A stretch of DNA of 64,000 bases from Flaveria trinervia (taxonomy: Eukaryota > Streptophyta > Magnoliopsida > Asterales > Asteraceae): contig CM046453.1 in the NCBI GenBank assembly GCA_025506515.1, positions 30,551,791-30,615,790 of the forward strand, written 5' to 3'. Below are positions 32,157 through 43,600 of the stretch, piece after piece; the first letter of the stretch is position 1; every line of letters starts with the position of its first letter. Position numbers and translations under genes: made by a program. The notes beneath the pieces were generated by a model, which ran no database searches, was not told the origin of the DNA, and saw only the letters and a program-made list of their open reading frames with translations.

Positions 32157-34177
32157 ATGAAGCTACCAAAACATTTGAAGATCTTCATTAGTTGATAGTC
32201 CTCATCATGATGATGACTAGGCCCTTCTTCATTAGATGGTCAGGATCACTCAAACTTTCATAGTATCTTCTCATTTCAAAGAGATCATGTAGAGGTAGGT
32301 TGAATAAGTCTTTCCATGTGTAGACATTCACACCACCTTGATTTCTAATCACATGCTATCTTTCTGGATTAGTTGTGAAGGTCCAGGATAAGATGGGTCT
32401 CTCAGAAGCAAGAGGAGTCACTTGGATTGGAGTTTTTTGGGATGCCTCTTCATGCACTCCCTTAGGTTGATCTGACTCATCCTAAGGTTTGGAGGTGGAT
32501 GGTTTAGACTTCTTCTTCTTTGACTTTGATCTAGAATCCATCCTCTTCCTCCTCTTTGATGTCTTTTACTGAGAAAACTAGTCTACAGCACCTTGTTGAT
32601 CAGTCTTGTCTTGCTCAGTTGGGTGTTCCTCCCTCACGGGTTCAGAAGGAAAGGGAGTTTGACGCGGATGTGGATCAGAAGATGCAGTTTGCTGAGGCTC
32701 TACAGAAGGTCTAGGTTGTGTTGTCTCAAAAAGTTCAACCTTAACCTCCACTTCTTAAGGGACCTGACTTGGTGGAGAGAGCTTTGGCCTTTATTGCTTG
32801 GTGCAGCCTCCAAGCTCTAGCAAGAGAGAGGTTGTGATACACCTTCACCAGCAGGTGCTTTACTAAGGGAATGAATTGCTGAAGTAGTTGTAGGTGTGAT
32901 AGGGCTCTCAGGCTCTACCACTGGGCCGTTAGTCAATGTTTCCCCTTCGAAGCTAATCTTAGGGTCTACCTCAACATCCACTTGACCAATAGTATTACCT
33001 AATTGCCTTTTTCTCCTTCTAAGACTAAACTCTTTAGTAATTTTATCTTGAATCCTTTATGCTAGCATATTAGCTTGTCTAGATTGGCTTGGATTGACAA
33101 CTGGCATGTTAATCAGGTCAAGACCTTCATAGTAGTTCCAGGTCTGAAAATTGAAGACTTCTTGCTGCCCTTGAACTTTTTGAAGAATAAGTGCTCTTGT
33201 GTTTGCATCATACACCCTATGACATAGTTGGAAGTTCCTTGACGTGGAGATTATACAGCCCTTGGTATGCCGTCCTCAAAAAGACTCTAAATGTAGGAGT
33301 ATATTGAGTCCACATCAATATGAACTTGAGGAAGTTATTGAGTATGGACAGTTGCAAGTGAAGATGGTGAGTCCCCAATGTCCATGCTCTGCGAAAAACT
33401 CACAGTGTTGTGTTTGTGGTGACTTTCTCCCCCTTTTTGGTAGCATCACCCACTTGCATAGGTGAGCTAGAGGTTAGATCAACCATATTCACATGTTCTT
33501 GTGTTCCTGGTTGTGCTCTTCTTAAAGGTCTCCCAGCTAGTTTTTCCTTAAGATAGGATATCTCAAGTTGCTAATCATTGACCCTGTTTTGCAAGGTATT
33601 CACCTAAGATTCAAGATGACTAACCTTGGAGACTAGGTAAGTGCATGTTTTTGACAGTTTTTGCACCTTTAGCCTTAGATTTCCCTCACCTTTATCAGTA
33701 GAATCATGGAGGGATGAGAGAATTGGACCAAAGTCATCTCTCTCACCACCAGTAATGAAGTTTTTGGATGCTGGTTTTCCTATGCTCAATGACAACTTCA
33801 GTTGAAGTGTCAATGGGCTGAGTTGCCATGGTTGAGGTCTTAATGATGTAATCACTTGCTGAAATGAGAGCCTCTTCCATATGGATATCCTGAACAGGTT
33901 TAGAAGTATCCACCTCAGTGATAGATGACTGATGTGGGCTAGACATAGGTGACTTAGGAGCACTCATCTCTCTTTGAGTAGGGGAGAAGTAGACAGACTC
34001 ATGGTACTCACTGAAACCTAAATCTTCATCAGTATAGAAGTCAAGGTTTGGGATTGGGTGATTTAAGTCTAGAGGTTGGGGATGGTAACTATCCCCTGAA
34101 GGTTGTTCACTTGAGTGTTGAGACTCAGAGCGAAGGATTAAGGCAGTTTGGCTTGTGAGCATATCATGTTGAGCATG
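32157..34177 (-). pseudogene. ORF3 relic of E1, cut by gypsy insertion
   Basis: Minus-strand ORF3 decayed into many frames. The best part is 34162-33604, whose SSPHQSSITEVDTSKP block aligns with SSPHQQSFTEVSPTDV in ORF3 of D (near 41670). Further on, a coiled-coil-like block (VSKVSHLES, about 33610) and Lys-rich tracts follow. Its N-terminal half is missing: the gypsy LTR begins at 34178 inside the frame. Numerous stops are present. No function could remain. Confidence 0.6.
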
Positions 34178-34634
34178 TGTAAGGCCCCGTTCCTGGGATG
34201 CTCATAGATTGTCGATCATTGCACATAAAACATGTATTTAAAGAAACATTAATAAAACATTGCAGTGGAAACATTAAAACAAACATTTCATTATAAATGC
34301 TTTTTCAAGTTAATACAACATTCATTACAAAACATCGTTTGTTCGCATTACAATGAAAAAACATTATACAAATGAATGCCATCAAAATGAGCCAAGTAGC
34401 CGCCCCATGTCATCCTCAACAACCTTTACCTTCCAACTGGAAACACATAAAAGTTAGCGTTGCTAAGTAAGTTCTAGTTTTAAATAAAATATACTATACT
34501 TTCTTTTAAAACCGCTCTATACATTCGTACATGATCACAAATCATACGTACACATAGATAATATCATTATTATCTTCCTTTACTATTCACCACATCTTTC
34601 TTTATCTCTTTCCGGATCAGTGTCATCAGCTGTA

Positions 34635-34850
34635 CCCCAAACGTATGCACAAAGCGGGTACTAAGCTGAAGATCATAAATGACTTCCATAACGCACATAG
34701 CATGGCACCAACACCAGGGGAAGCAACAAAGGTCCCAACTATACACTCCACCCCAAACGTATGCACAAAGCGAGTACTGGGCCGAAGATCATAAATGACT
34801 TCCATAACGCACATAGTCTGCCACCAGCACCGTGGTGAGTATCCACTATA
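34635..34850. repeat. Two ~116-bp tandem units in gypsy LTR
   Basis: CCCCAAACGTATGCACAAAG begins at 34635 and again at 34751, and the units stay alike for about 80 bases (GAAGATCATAAATGACTTCC in both). A short reading frame across them is a by-product of the repeat. Confidence 0.88.
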
Positions 34851-35317
34851 ATTCATGTACTATACAACTAGTCAGTCATGAAGACTAAACCCCTATGTGT
34901 ATCCTTATGGGTTAGCTAAACCACACACAGTTGAGCTTACGACATTTTAGAGTCGTGCACCTTCGTACATTTTGCTTGCAAGGCTTTCTTTACTTTCCCT
35001 TTCATTAATTTCATGCATTCTATCATTATGTTTCTCTTTTCATTATCTTCCACTTTACGTTACATAATACTTTATCATTTCTTTCACAACTATAACACGT
35101 AAAGCCATGGAAAATAAACATACATAACATGGAAAATAAACATAACCATACAAAACATCACTATACAAGGCATCATCACACATGACATAACAATCATCAT
35201 ACATGCCATAACATAGCCCATACATCATCAAAAGTCAACTTACTTTACCCCCGGGAACATCCCAAGTCAAAACCTACATTTCACCTTTTCCCTAAAAATC
35301 AAAAAATATTCTAAGTC

Positions 35318-35640
35318 TTTAGGCGCATGGGCACTATTCAGGCGCATGCCCTTCTAGGCACATGGGGAACACTTAGGCACATGGGAGAATTTCAGGCGCA
35401 CGGGCACTATTGGGGCGTTGGGCAACACTTAGTCATTACTGGGCAATTTTTGGCGCATGGGCACTATGCAGGCGCATGGAAATCCCGGGCGCATGAACAC
35501 TTAGTAAATTTCAACCTATTTCTAGGCGCATGGGTACTATTTGAGCGCATAAGGTTTTGGGCGCATGGGAACACTTAGTCAGTTATTTTGGTTGGGTGCA
35601 TCAGCCATTGTTTAGGCGCATGGGTAGACTAATTCACACT
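35318..35640. repeat. GGCGCATGGG array in gypsy LTR
   Basis: About a dozen variants of GGCGCATGGG followed by CACTATT or AACACTTAG at irregular 20-40 base spacing. It contains the palindrome GCGCATGC-type core at 35340-35350. It is comparable in style to the copia arrays, but mostly direct rather than inverted. Confidence 0.75.
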
Positions 35641-36299
35641 TAAACAACATAATTCTGTCAACAATCATCATATAACTTGTTTTATGCTTTAATCATACAT
35701 CCTAAGCCCCAGAAATGCAACCATAACATCATCATGATACATACATTGCCCAAAATCAAAGTCCCACCCGTAACACACACACATAAAGCATACGGGTGAA
35801 AACCCATTTTTATAAAGATGTTCACACATGCATTTCCAACCCCAAATCAGTTAAAACAAGTAAAAAGGGGGTTCTAGAACTCACCTTAGCAGCCTTTGGT
35901 TATGACTTCTTCAAAACCCGTTTGCAAGTTGAGTTCAACCGCCTAGAAACCCGCCAACACACCCAAACACACATAAACACACATAAGCATATAACCGAGG
36001 CTAAGGCCAGTCAAGAACATCATAAAACCATGAATTGACCTTCTGCTCTTTTTCCTCTTCAAACCCAAGAGTTTTTAGCTCCTGTTACTCTCTCTCTCTC
36101 TCTAATAATCTGAATGATATGTTGTGAAGAGAGGGTGATGGGCGGCCATCACCTTTATTCACCAACTTTTAAAGTCTTTTATCCTTTTGACACTTTTAAC
36201 CCCTTAGCTTGGGTTAAATTGTATTTCTTTCTTTTTCTTCACTTTTATTCTTCCTTTTCTTTCTTATCTTAAAGAAATAACCGGGTGTTACAAGTCCAC

Positions 36300-37839
36300 C
36301 CTCTTATTTAGGTCTCTTCCTCCTCCGTATCCTATGTAAACTCAGATCCCTTCTTGTGCTTCCACTGTACATGCACAAGAGGAATCACTTTATTCCTTAT
36401 CCTCCATTGGTACAATCATGTCCTCGTCTGCTAGACACTTTCTCAGATGAGATACATGGAATGTTGGGTGAATTTCTCTTAACTCATCTGGTAACTCTAG
36501 TCTATAGGTCACCTCTCCTACTCGAGCAATGATTCGGAAAGGCCCTATGTACCTTGGTCTTAACTTTCCCCGCTTTTTGAACCGAATGATCCCTTTCCAT
36601 GTTGAGGCTTTCATCATAACTCGGTCACCCACCTGGAACTCAATCGGTCTATGTCGTTTATCAGCATACGACTTTTTCCTATCTTTAGCTTCCTTCATAA
36701 AGGCCTTGATCCTTTCCAAATTCTCAGTCGTAGCCTCGACCACCTCAACACTCCCTAACTCTTTATCGCCGATATCACCCTAACAAGCGGGTGTTCTACA
36801 TCTCCTATCGTATAGCATCTCATATAGAGGCATGCCAATATTGGCATGGTAGCTATTGTTATATGAGAACTCGGCTAACGGTAAGTGTTCATCCCAACTT
36901 CCTCCATAGTCAATGACACATGCCCGAAGCATATCCGTCTGAATGGTCCTTTCTGACTAACCATCTGTCTGGGGATGATAAGCCATGCTAATATGTAACC
37001 TCATCCCTATAGCATCGTGAAATCTCTTCCAAAACTTGGATGTAAATAGGGTGTCAAGATAGACACCAGTACACCATGGAATCTTACAATCTCCTTGATG
37101 AAAAGATCCGCCAACCTCTCGGATGAATATGTCTCGTGAATCGGTAGGAAGTGAGCACTCTTCGTCAAACGATCAACTATCACCCATATAGCATCGTACC
37201 CTCGCATGGTACGTGGTAGCTTTATTATAAAGTCCATCGTGATGTGCTCCCACTTCCACTCCGGTATATCTAACGGTTGGATCTTCCCATACCTCTTCTG
37301 ATGCTCAGCCTTCACTTGTAAACAAGTAAGACACTTACTCACATACTCCGCTACATCGTGTTTCATAACCGGCCACCAATAGTCTTTCTTCATGTCTTGA
37401 TACATCTTTGTAGCACCGGGATGAATAGAGTATCGAGTCTTATGAGGTTCATCCATCACGTAGACCCCCAAAACAAGGGATCCATGTCTGTCTGAACCGG
37501 GTTCTAACACCGAGTGTGTTTTCACCCAACTTTGAAACCAGACCTCTCATTCTTTCTGAGTTAAGATGATCTTCCTTCAGTGCCTCATCTTGAAACTCTT
37601 TGACTTGTGTCATCACATCAGAGGTCATAACCAACTAATAAGCCTTCACCCGAATTGGTTCGGGTCTCTCCTTTTGGCTAAGGGCATCCGCCACCACATT
37701 GACTTTGCCCGGATGGTAATGGATCTCGCAATCATAATCCTTTTTGAGCTCTAACCATCGCCTCTGCCTCATGTTCAGATCTTTCTATTCGACGAAGTAC
37801 TTCAAGCTCTTGTGGTTAGTGAATATGCAGGATCGGGTT
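36300..37839 (-). pseudogene. Gypsy RNase H end, integrase and chromodomain-like tail
   Basis: Read from the right: RNase H end with TNHKSLKYF and NMRQRRWLELKKDYD (about 37830-37735) and ADALSQKERPEP; integrase with the zinc-finger Cys pair CLTCLQVKAEHQK (about 37345-37305), MDFIIKLPRTMRGYDAIWVIVDRLTKSAHF (first catalytic Asp, about 37240-37150) and IGMPLYEMLYDRRCRTP (about 36850-36800); then 36743-36390, open for 117 codons, with KRGKLRPRYIGPF and HPTFHVSHLRKCL. A final HVQWKHKKG-like segment near 36360 is the chromodomain remnant. Breaks occur near 37790, 37610, 37480, 37060, 36780 and 36390. Confidence 0.85.
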
Positions 37840-38685
37840 TGTCACAGAAACACTTGAATTTCTCTCAAACTTGCTTATACAAACACTCAGTTCAGATGAA
37901 GTAAAGTCTTTCACAAGAGTTGATAATAATATAATAAGTAGTGAACACACAGAAATAAACTTTCAAGGCACTTGTATATATTATTTCTCAACTCAAGATA
38001 TTACAAGACTCTTACAAGCAAGATACATGAGTTACAATGAGAGACTATATATACTAGATCCTACAGCCGGATATACTTTGATACCAACTGGAAACCTAGG
38101 ACTAAAGCATATACTACAATGCCAAAGTTAAGGTATCTTAGATAAAGTATTATCTAAGACATGGTAGTCATCACATGTCCATGACTTACCTTTTGTCACC
38201 AACTAAAGATGGCAACTGTACTAACATAAAAAGGTAAACAGTGGATTAAAGTATGGTTAACTGCATGGCTTTTGAGAATACGCCATGCAGTATCTCAGAG
38301 ACTTGTAGCTGAGTGTCAGGAAGGCCATACTTATGTCCACTGGATAATAGCAGTGTTTTCCGAAGGTAAGTTGGCTTCGGAAGAACAAGTTCTTCCGAAC
38401 CCACTTATACTTCGGAAGAGGCTTTTATACTTCCGAGGCTTGAGGACTTCTGTACTTCGGAAGTTGACTTCAGATCTTTCTTTCTAAGTCTTGAACTTCG
38501 GAAATAAGTTCTTTGTCTTCGGAAGTTGGAACTTTTCCTTCGGAAGTAAGCTTTACACTTTGTCTTCGGAAGATCTCCTTTTTCCTTCGGAAGTTCCACA
38601 CTTGGCTTTGGAAGTCCTTTATTTGTTGTACCAAAATCTTCTAAGTGACTTGGTTTTGGTTGCACCAGCCTTTCTAGATCCAACA
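37840..38685 (-). repeat. 3' LTR of element D
   Basis: Plus borders TGTCACAG and ATCCAACA. U3 (about 38340-38610) carries about a dozen CTTCCGAAG/CTTCGGAAG words. A TATA box on the minus strand (GTATATATAG, about 38045-38056) follows. No target duplication could be checked because the 5' LTR is missing; the left 5 bases are GGGTT. Confidence 0.85.
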
Positions 38686-38697
38686 AACTCCCCCTAG
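38686..38697 (-). promoter_or_regulatory. Polypurine tract of D
   Basis: Minus-strand CCTAGGGGGAGTT directly next to the LTR. Confidence 0.8.
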
Positions 38698-38787
38698 GTT
38701 GATGCTACCAAAACCTCACTCATTCCTGCTTCTCAAAGCTTTCAGCACCAGGGACCAAAGATATTTGTCTGTCTCTTTGTTCTTCCC

Positions 38788-41700
38788 TCAAGTGGTGTTG
38801 AGAAGCTTGTACAAGTCATTAGTGGATAGGAGATCCAGTCTATCACTCTGAATGACATGTACCCTTTGTTGTGCCCCCCTGAAAAGAGTTAGTTGATGGG
38901 AGTTATAGTCATACTCCCATCTAACTATGGATTCTAGTTCAGGACCTTCAACCATTTGTAAAAAGGCTTTGCCTTGGGTTGTTGATCCTTTCCTTTCCTC
39001 CTCCTCTCTCAGTTTCAAATCTGCTTCAATCTTGCTTCTAGCAGTTAGCTCGGCCATGTGAAGGCTGCCTAGATGATTTTTGATATGGGCAGCTACATCA
39101 GAGTTTGAAGGGTTGGAGAATGTCTTTTCTGCTAACTCAGCAATGTCAAATCTGCTTAAGTGTAGCAGAGATAAGGCACTCAACCTATTGAGCTCTCCAT
39201 TCTTTCTTTCAACAACAAAATTGTGAGAAGTGTCTTCGAACCTCCATTGGATGATCTTCTTTCTAGGTGCAAGAGGTTGTCTTGGCACCCTCTCGCTTTT
39301 CTTGGTATCCAGTAGAGTCACTAGCCTTCTCCTTATCTTCTTTTCTTCCTCATTCAAAGTGTCAGAATTAAGGCCAAGGAGATTTGCAGCTTGGTCCAAT
39401 GTTCCTCTGGGCAGATCAAGAAATTGATCTCTAGTGAGGTAACTTGAGGATCCGTCAACATAGGTCAATTTGACAGAATCCTCCTCATAGGAGATATCGC
39501 TCAGAGTTGTGAATTTTATGAGCTTTGTCTTGACTGCTTTGAATTTTTCTAAGGAGAGATGTTTAGAAGGCTGAGGGGATGGTTTAATGGGTTGATGGGT
39601 AGGTTGAGGTGTTGGGTTCTGGCTAGAGTTTTGGGTTGGAGGATGGGAAGTTTAGGTGGTTGAGGTGAAGGAGTTGGTAGGAGTGATGGTGTAGGTTCAG
39701 GGGTGTATGGTTCAGTGGTTGGTTCGGTTTTGATGCGGAGTGAGAAGGGTATGGTTTCAGGTTGTGGTTGGATTTGGAGTTTGGGTTGAGTGGTTGCTTT
39801 AAAGGTCATCCCATGTCCCTTTCTGTACATCTCCTTCCTCTTCCCGGCGCGAATATCAGCTTTAATGTCACTGACATGTCGCTGGAGAGTCTTTTCTGAC
39901 ATGGGAACCACCTGCCTGCCAGAGAAGCCATGAGCTCTGAGATAGCTCTTCATCCAGGCTTTCTCACCTATTTTCTTGGCAGCGGTCAGTCCTACTTCCT
40001 CTTCCTTCTTCTTCTTCCGTAATAGCTTTTCCCTTTCAGCTCTCCTTCTCTCTTTCTCCATTTGATCTTGCTCTTTGTTGAAGAGCCATAAGATCGTATC
40101 ATTGTTATGTGGAGATAATTCTTCTTGAGAGAAGCCTCTGGAGGTTAGGAAAGTTATCCTTTCCCTCCTGAGCTGTAGATTAGCTTCTTTTTCCTTCCTC
40201 TCCCTTTCTTCTTCCAAGGCCAACCTTGCAGCTTTTTCTTTTTGCTGTTTTAGAAGCAATGTTGCCTTTTCCAGCTCTATTAACTCCTCTAATGGTAGCA
40301 GGAATACATCCTCAGTTGCAGCTTCTAGACTGACAAGTCTATCGATAATCTCTACCCTTTTTCGGTTGTTGACTGCCTCCTGGTTGGCTACAGCTGCTTT
40401 GGTACTTGCAGCTAACAGTTTTCTAGTTGTCAGCCCACCTTTTCTTTTGAGTTTCTTCAACCTTTCTTCCTCCTGAAGCTCTTCCGAATTCATCTTCCTC
40501 TTTCCTTTGATGTCTTCAGAAGTACTAGACTTTGGGGGTTCTTGGATAGAAGATTCAGGTTGAGTAGTAGAGATGGGAGCTGGAGTTAATGCAGATGTTA
40601 GAGCTAAAGGTTGAGTGAGAAAATCCTTTGTATTAACCTCAGATGCGAGTTCTAGGATTGCATCTGTGACTATTAGATCATCGGATAATGAGAATAGTCC
40701 TTCCGCAGCAGCAATCTCAGCTTCGAAAGTTTGAACTTGTTCTTCCGAGGCTTCGAATTGTGCTTCGGAAGTCTGTGAAAATGCACTATCTGTCCCAACA
40801 GTTTCAGTTGATGGGCCATCAGTCCTTGTTTCCCGTTCGAAGTTAATCTTAGGTTCCACTTGGACCTTAGGTTGACCAACTTCCTCAATAGTGGTAGAAG
40901 GTGCATTTAACCTCCGAAGCTCTTGAGCTCCGAAGTAGATCACAGACATATCAGGGCTTGGCTGTTCTATGAGAGATTCCAATAGGAACCTGTTAAAGAA
41001 CCTATTGAGATCTTGGAGCATCCTTTACTCCACTTGAATAACAACTGGAGGAGGCTAAAGGAAGATTGAAGCTTGTTGCACAGGATATTTTGATCTCAAG
41101 GAAGTGAGAGCTTGACTTTGGGTTTCCTCTTGTCTTGACTTTGTCTTTGAACACTCTCCCCCTTTTTGGTAGCATCATCCTAAGAGCTTGATAAGCTAGA
41201 GGAAGAGGTCAAGGAGACCTAAATTGTTACATGCCTAACAGACCTCTCAATCTGTTTCTCAGCTAGTTTGACCTTGAGAGTTTCAATCTCAAGTTGCTGA
41301 GTGGCAGACCTATCCTCTAAAGTCTTAACCTTGGATTCAAGATTTGAGACTTTAGAAAGTAGGTCTTGGATGGTAAGTTGCATTCTTCCCTCATCTTCTT
41401 GTGAAGAATCACGGGGAGATGAGGTAACATACCTTGTATGTTCATCCTCACCACTAGATATGGCTTCTCGGCACCCTAGTTTCCCTTGCTCAAAGATGTC
41501 TCTTTCAGAGTCATCAAGGGCATGGTTGCCGTAGATTCAGTCTCAGTGATGTTACCACTGTCCTGAGGATCCATTGAGAATCCTTTAGTAGTGGCAGCTG
41601 AATCTACATGAGTCCCCTCCACATCAGTGGGACTCACCTCAGTAAAGCTTTGTTGATGTGGGCTAGAGATAAGAGGTCTGTCTAGGCTTTGTTGATCCTT

Positions 41701-42924
41701 GAGAGGGTGTTGTGGATCAACTTCATTGCCCTTAAGAGACATAATCTCTTCATCAGTTCCAATTAAAAGGTCAGTAAAGGATATGGAAGTGAAACCTAAT
41801 GACCCGGGACTTTGATCAATATCTAAAGGCATTAAGCCTGTGATAGGGTTGTCCCTTTTTGGCTGCTCAGGGGAGTATAGAGACTCATCCTGAGGGCTTT
41901 CATCTTGGGTTGTGGGCTCATGGGTCTGAGACTGAGGAGACTTAAGACCCATATTGAGGTCAATTGTGAAGGATAATTGGACCTCAAGCTGAGTGGGAGC
42001 CATTTGTTCCACTCTAGCCTTTTTGGGTAGAACATGAGGAGCTTGTTCAATCAGAGAAGATTGAACAAGTGTTCATTTGGGACGTCTCTGATAAGTAAAG
42101 GTAATGGTTGGAGAAGGTAGATTCGCCAAAGTGGGGGTAGTTGCTGGTGTGGGTTCATCACCTGTGGGGTTAACAGGGATGTCACCAGGAGCCGTTCATA
42201 CCTGGAAGAAGTGCAGTATTTCTTCCTGTGAAGTTGGTGGACACTCTCTTCAAAGTCTTGAAGATGGTCGGCCTCATTTGAGGAGCAGTCAGGGCAGCTG
42301 CACAGACAAGCTTGCTCTGGTCCAGCTCGTAGTTGATTATGTGCTGGAGAAACCTGGGATACATGAAGAATGTGTCCTTTTGAAGATTTCCCATAAGGTT
42401 AGTCAGCACAAATCTTGAATAATTGAAGCGGAGACGTTTCACCAACCCATGAACTAGGCACCCAAGTTCATATGGGATTTGATCCCATCCCCCAGATTTA
42501 TTTGACAAGCAGTGAAGGACCACATGTAGCAGGAACTTCCATTTGTACGAGAAGTTAAATTTGTAGACAGTTGACCTGCTAACGTCTCCACCATATCCCA
42601 TTTGGAGATAAGAATTGTCCAAATCTGCTTTGGGGAATTCCGTTGGAGCACCCTCATCATGAAGCTCTAGATGCTCCCTGATGATCTGTTCAGAAATGAC
42701 CAACTCCTGGCCACAGATGCTCGATCGAATGACACGAACCCCATTAGGGTTTCAATCTGACCCTTTGCCCAAAATTCAGACATATGATTTGAGTAAATTG
42801 TGGGGTTTACAATCAGAGCGGTGTAGTAAGAAGATTGGGTTAGAAAGGAGATGATATCTGAGAAGTCAGCATCTCTTGAAGAATCAAGAAGTGCGACTTG
42901 GTTGTGCTGAGGTTTGAAGGCCAT
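38788..42924 (-). pseudogene. Third ORF of D, about 1350 codons, broken
   Basis: Start chosen at 42924 (MAFKPQHNQVALLD). N-terminal domain to about 42182, with SDIISFLTQSSYYTALIVNP, KWKFLLHVVLHCLSNKSGGW and MYPRFLQHIINYELD; disordered Ser/Pro/Gln linker (42012-41476); then 41021-39549 open for 490 codons with long Glu/Lys/Arg helices (LEEERERKEKEANLQ) and a KGKRKM/KKLKRKGG basic stretch. The C-terminal part (39468-38788) has two related units, KKIIQWRFEDTSHNFVV and SIVRWEYDYNSHQLTL. Breaks lie near 42690, 42130, 41440 and 39540. No signal peptide or membrane span. This is the best preserved ORF3 of the window. Function unknown. Confidence 0.78.
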
Positions 42925-43027
42925 TTGGAAAGGTGAATGGGGATGATTTGAGCTGGGTAAAGTTGAGTAGGAAAAATTTCTAGGGCAGTAAAATTTGAAA
43001 GTAAGAGAGTGAAATTGAATAGTCGAG

Positions 43028-43038
43028 ATTATTTAAAA
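43028..43038 (-). promoter_or_regulatory. Candidate TATA box for ORF3 of D
   Basis: Minus-strand CTTTTAAATAATC about 105 bases upstream of the ORF3 ATG (42924), between the spacer array and the start. Weaker than the A boxes. Confidence 0.35.
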
Positions 43039-43219
43039 GATTGTGGAAAGGCGGTAATGGGGGTAAGGATAAGGTGATGTGATGGTTTAGTGGCTGAAAT
43101 GACAGTGGCGGTAAGGTAAAAATCAGTTAAATAATCCGACATCATTAACAAAATCTTTGCTTTTTACAATGTGGGGCCCAAGAAATTTACGTTACACAGT
43201 GAAATCTCTCTTCTGAGTG

Positions 43220-43480
43220 TAAAACATTTCCGAAGGTAACTTGTCTTCCGAAGGCAATTCTTACTTCAGAAGTCAAAACTTTGCTTCCGAAGGTTAGAGT
43301 TGCTTCCGAATAAAGAATTTGTAAGTTTCAGAAGTAGATCTGATGTACAATCAATCGCTTCTTCCGAGACCAAAAATTCTTCCGAGAAGAAAGTTATCCT
43401 TTGAGAAATTTTGCTTCGGAAGATATGAGAGTGTCTTCCGAAGGTTAAATTCTCTTCGGAAGGAATTTACACTTAGAAAA
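43220..43480 (-). repeat. Pol-ORF3 spacer array of D (CTTCCGAAG)
   Basis: About ten CTTCCGAAG/CTTCGGAAG words or one-base variants in 260 bases, the same motif as in the D LTR U3. The array lies between the pol end (43601) and ORF3. The whole 42925-43600 spacer has no gene. Confidence 0.8.
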
Positions 43481-43600
43481 TTTCAGAGAGAATTTCTTGT
43501 AATAGGGCTTAAATTGTATTGACACAAGACTTACATATTAAAAAGGTTTTCAAAAGAGATCAAATTAATCAATGTTTATCATCCCAATAGCAGTTATGAG

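Larger units (their letters stand above)
34178..36292 (-). repeat. Gypsy 3' LTR, 2.1 kb
   Basis: Plus-strand borders TGTAAGGCCCCG and CCGGGTGTTACA; on its own strand it starts TGTAACACCCGG, the usual chromovirus style. It contains a tandem repeat (34635-34850) and an array of GGCGCATGGG words (35318-35640). No ORF inside is credible. Confidence 0.88.
34178..37839 (-). mobile_element. Ty3/gypsy element, truncated, Tekay-like chromovirus
   Basis: 3' part of a gypsy element on the minus strand: LTR (34178-36292), polypurine tract (about 36293-36308), a chromodomain-like tail, integrase, and the end of RNase H, which stops at 37839 where the LTR of copia element D begins. It sits inside the ORF3 relic of E1. 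The left flank is GCATG (34173-34177). The 5' half and 5' LTR are not in the window. The TGTAACACC LTR end and the integrase/chromodomain order suggest the Tekay/Del lineage; that is inferred. Confidence 0.85.

Noticed and set aside
35327..35578. 83-codon open frame in the gypsy LTR
   Set aside because: It is a translation of the GGCGCATGGG array; no homologue-like motif.
43220..43480. CTTCCGAAG words as heat-shock elements
   Set aside because: Heat-shock sites need TTC and GAA separated by two bases; here the spacing is one, so the match is not good enough.
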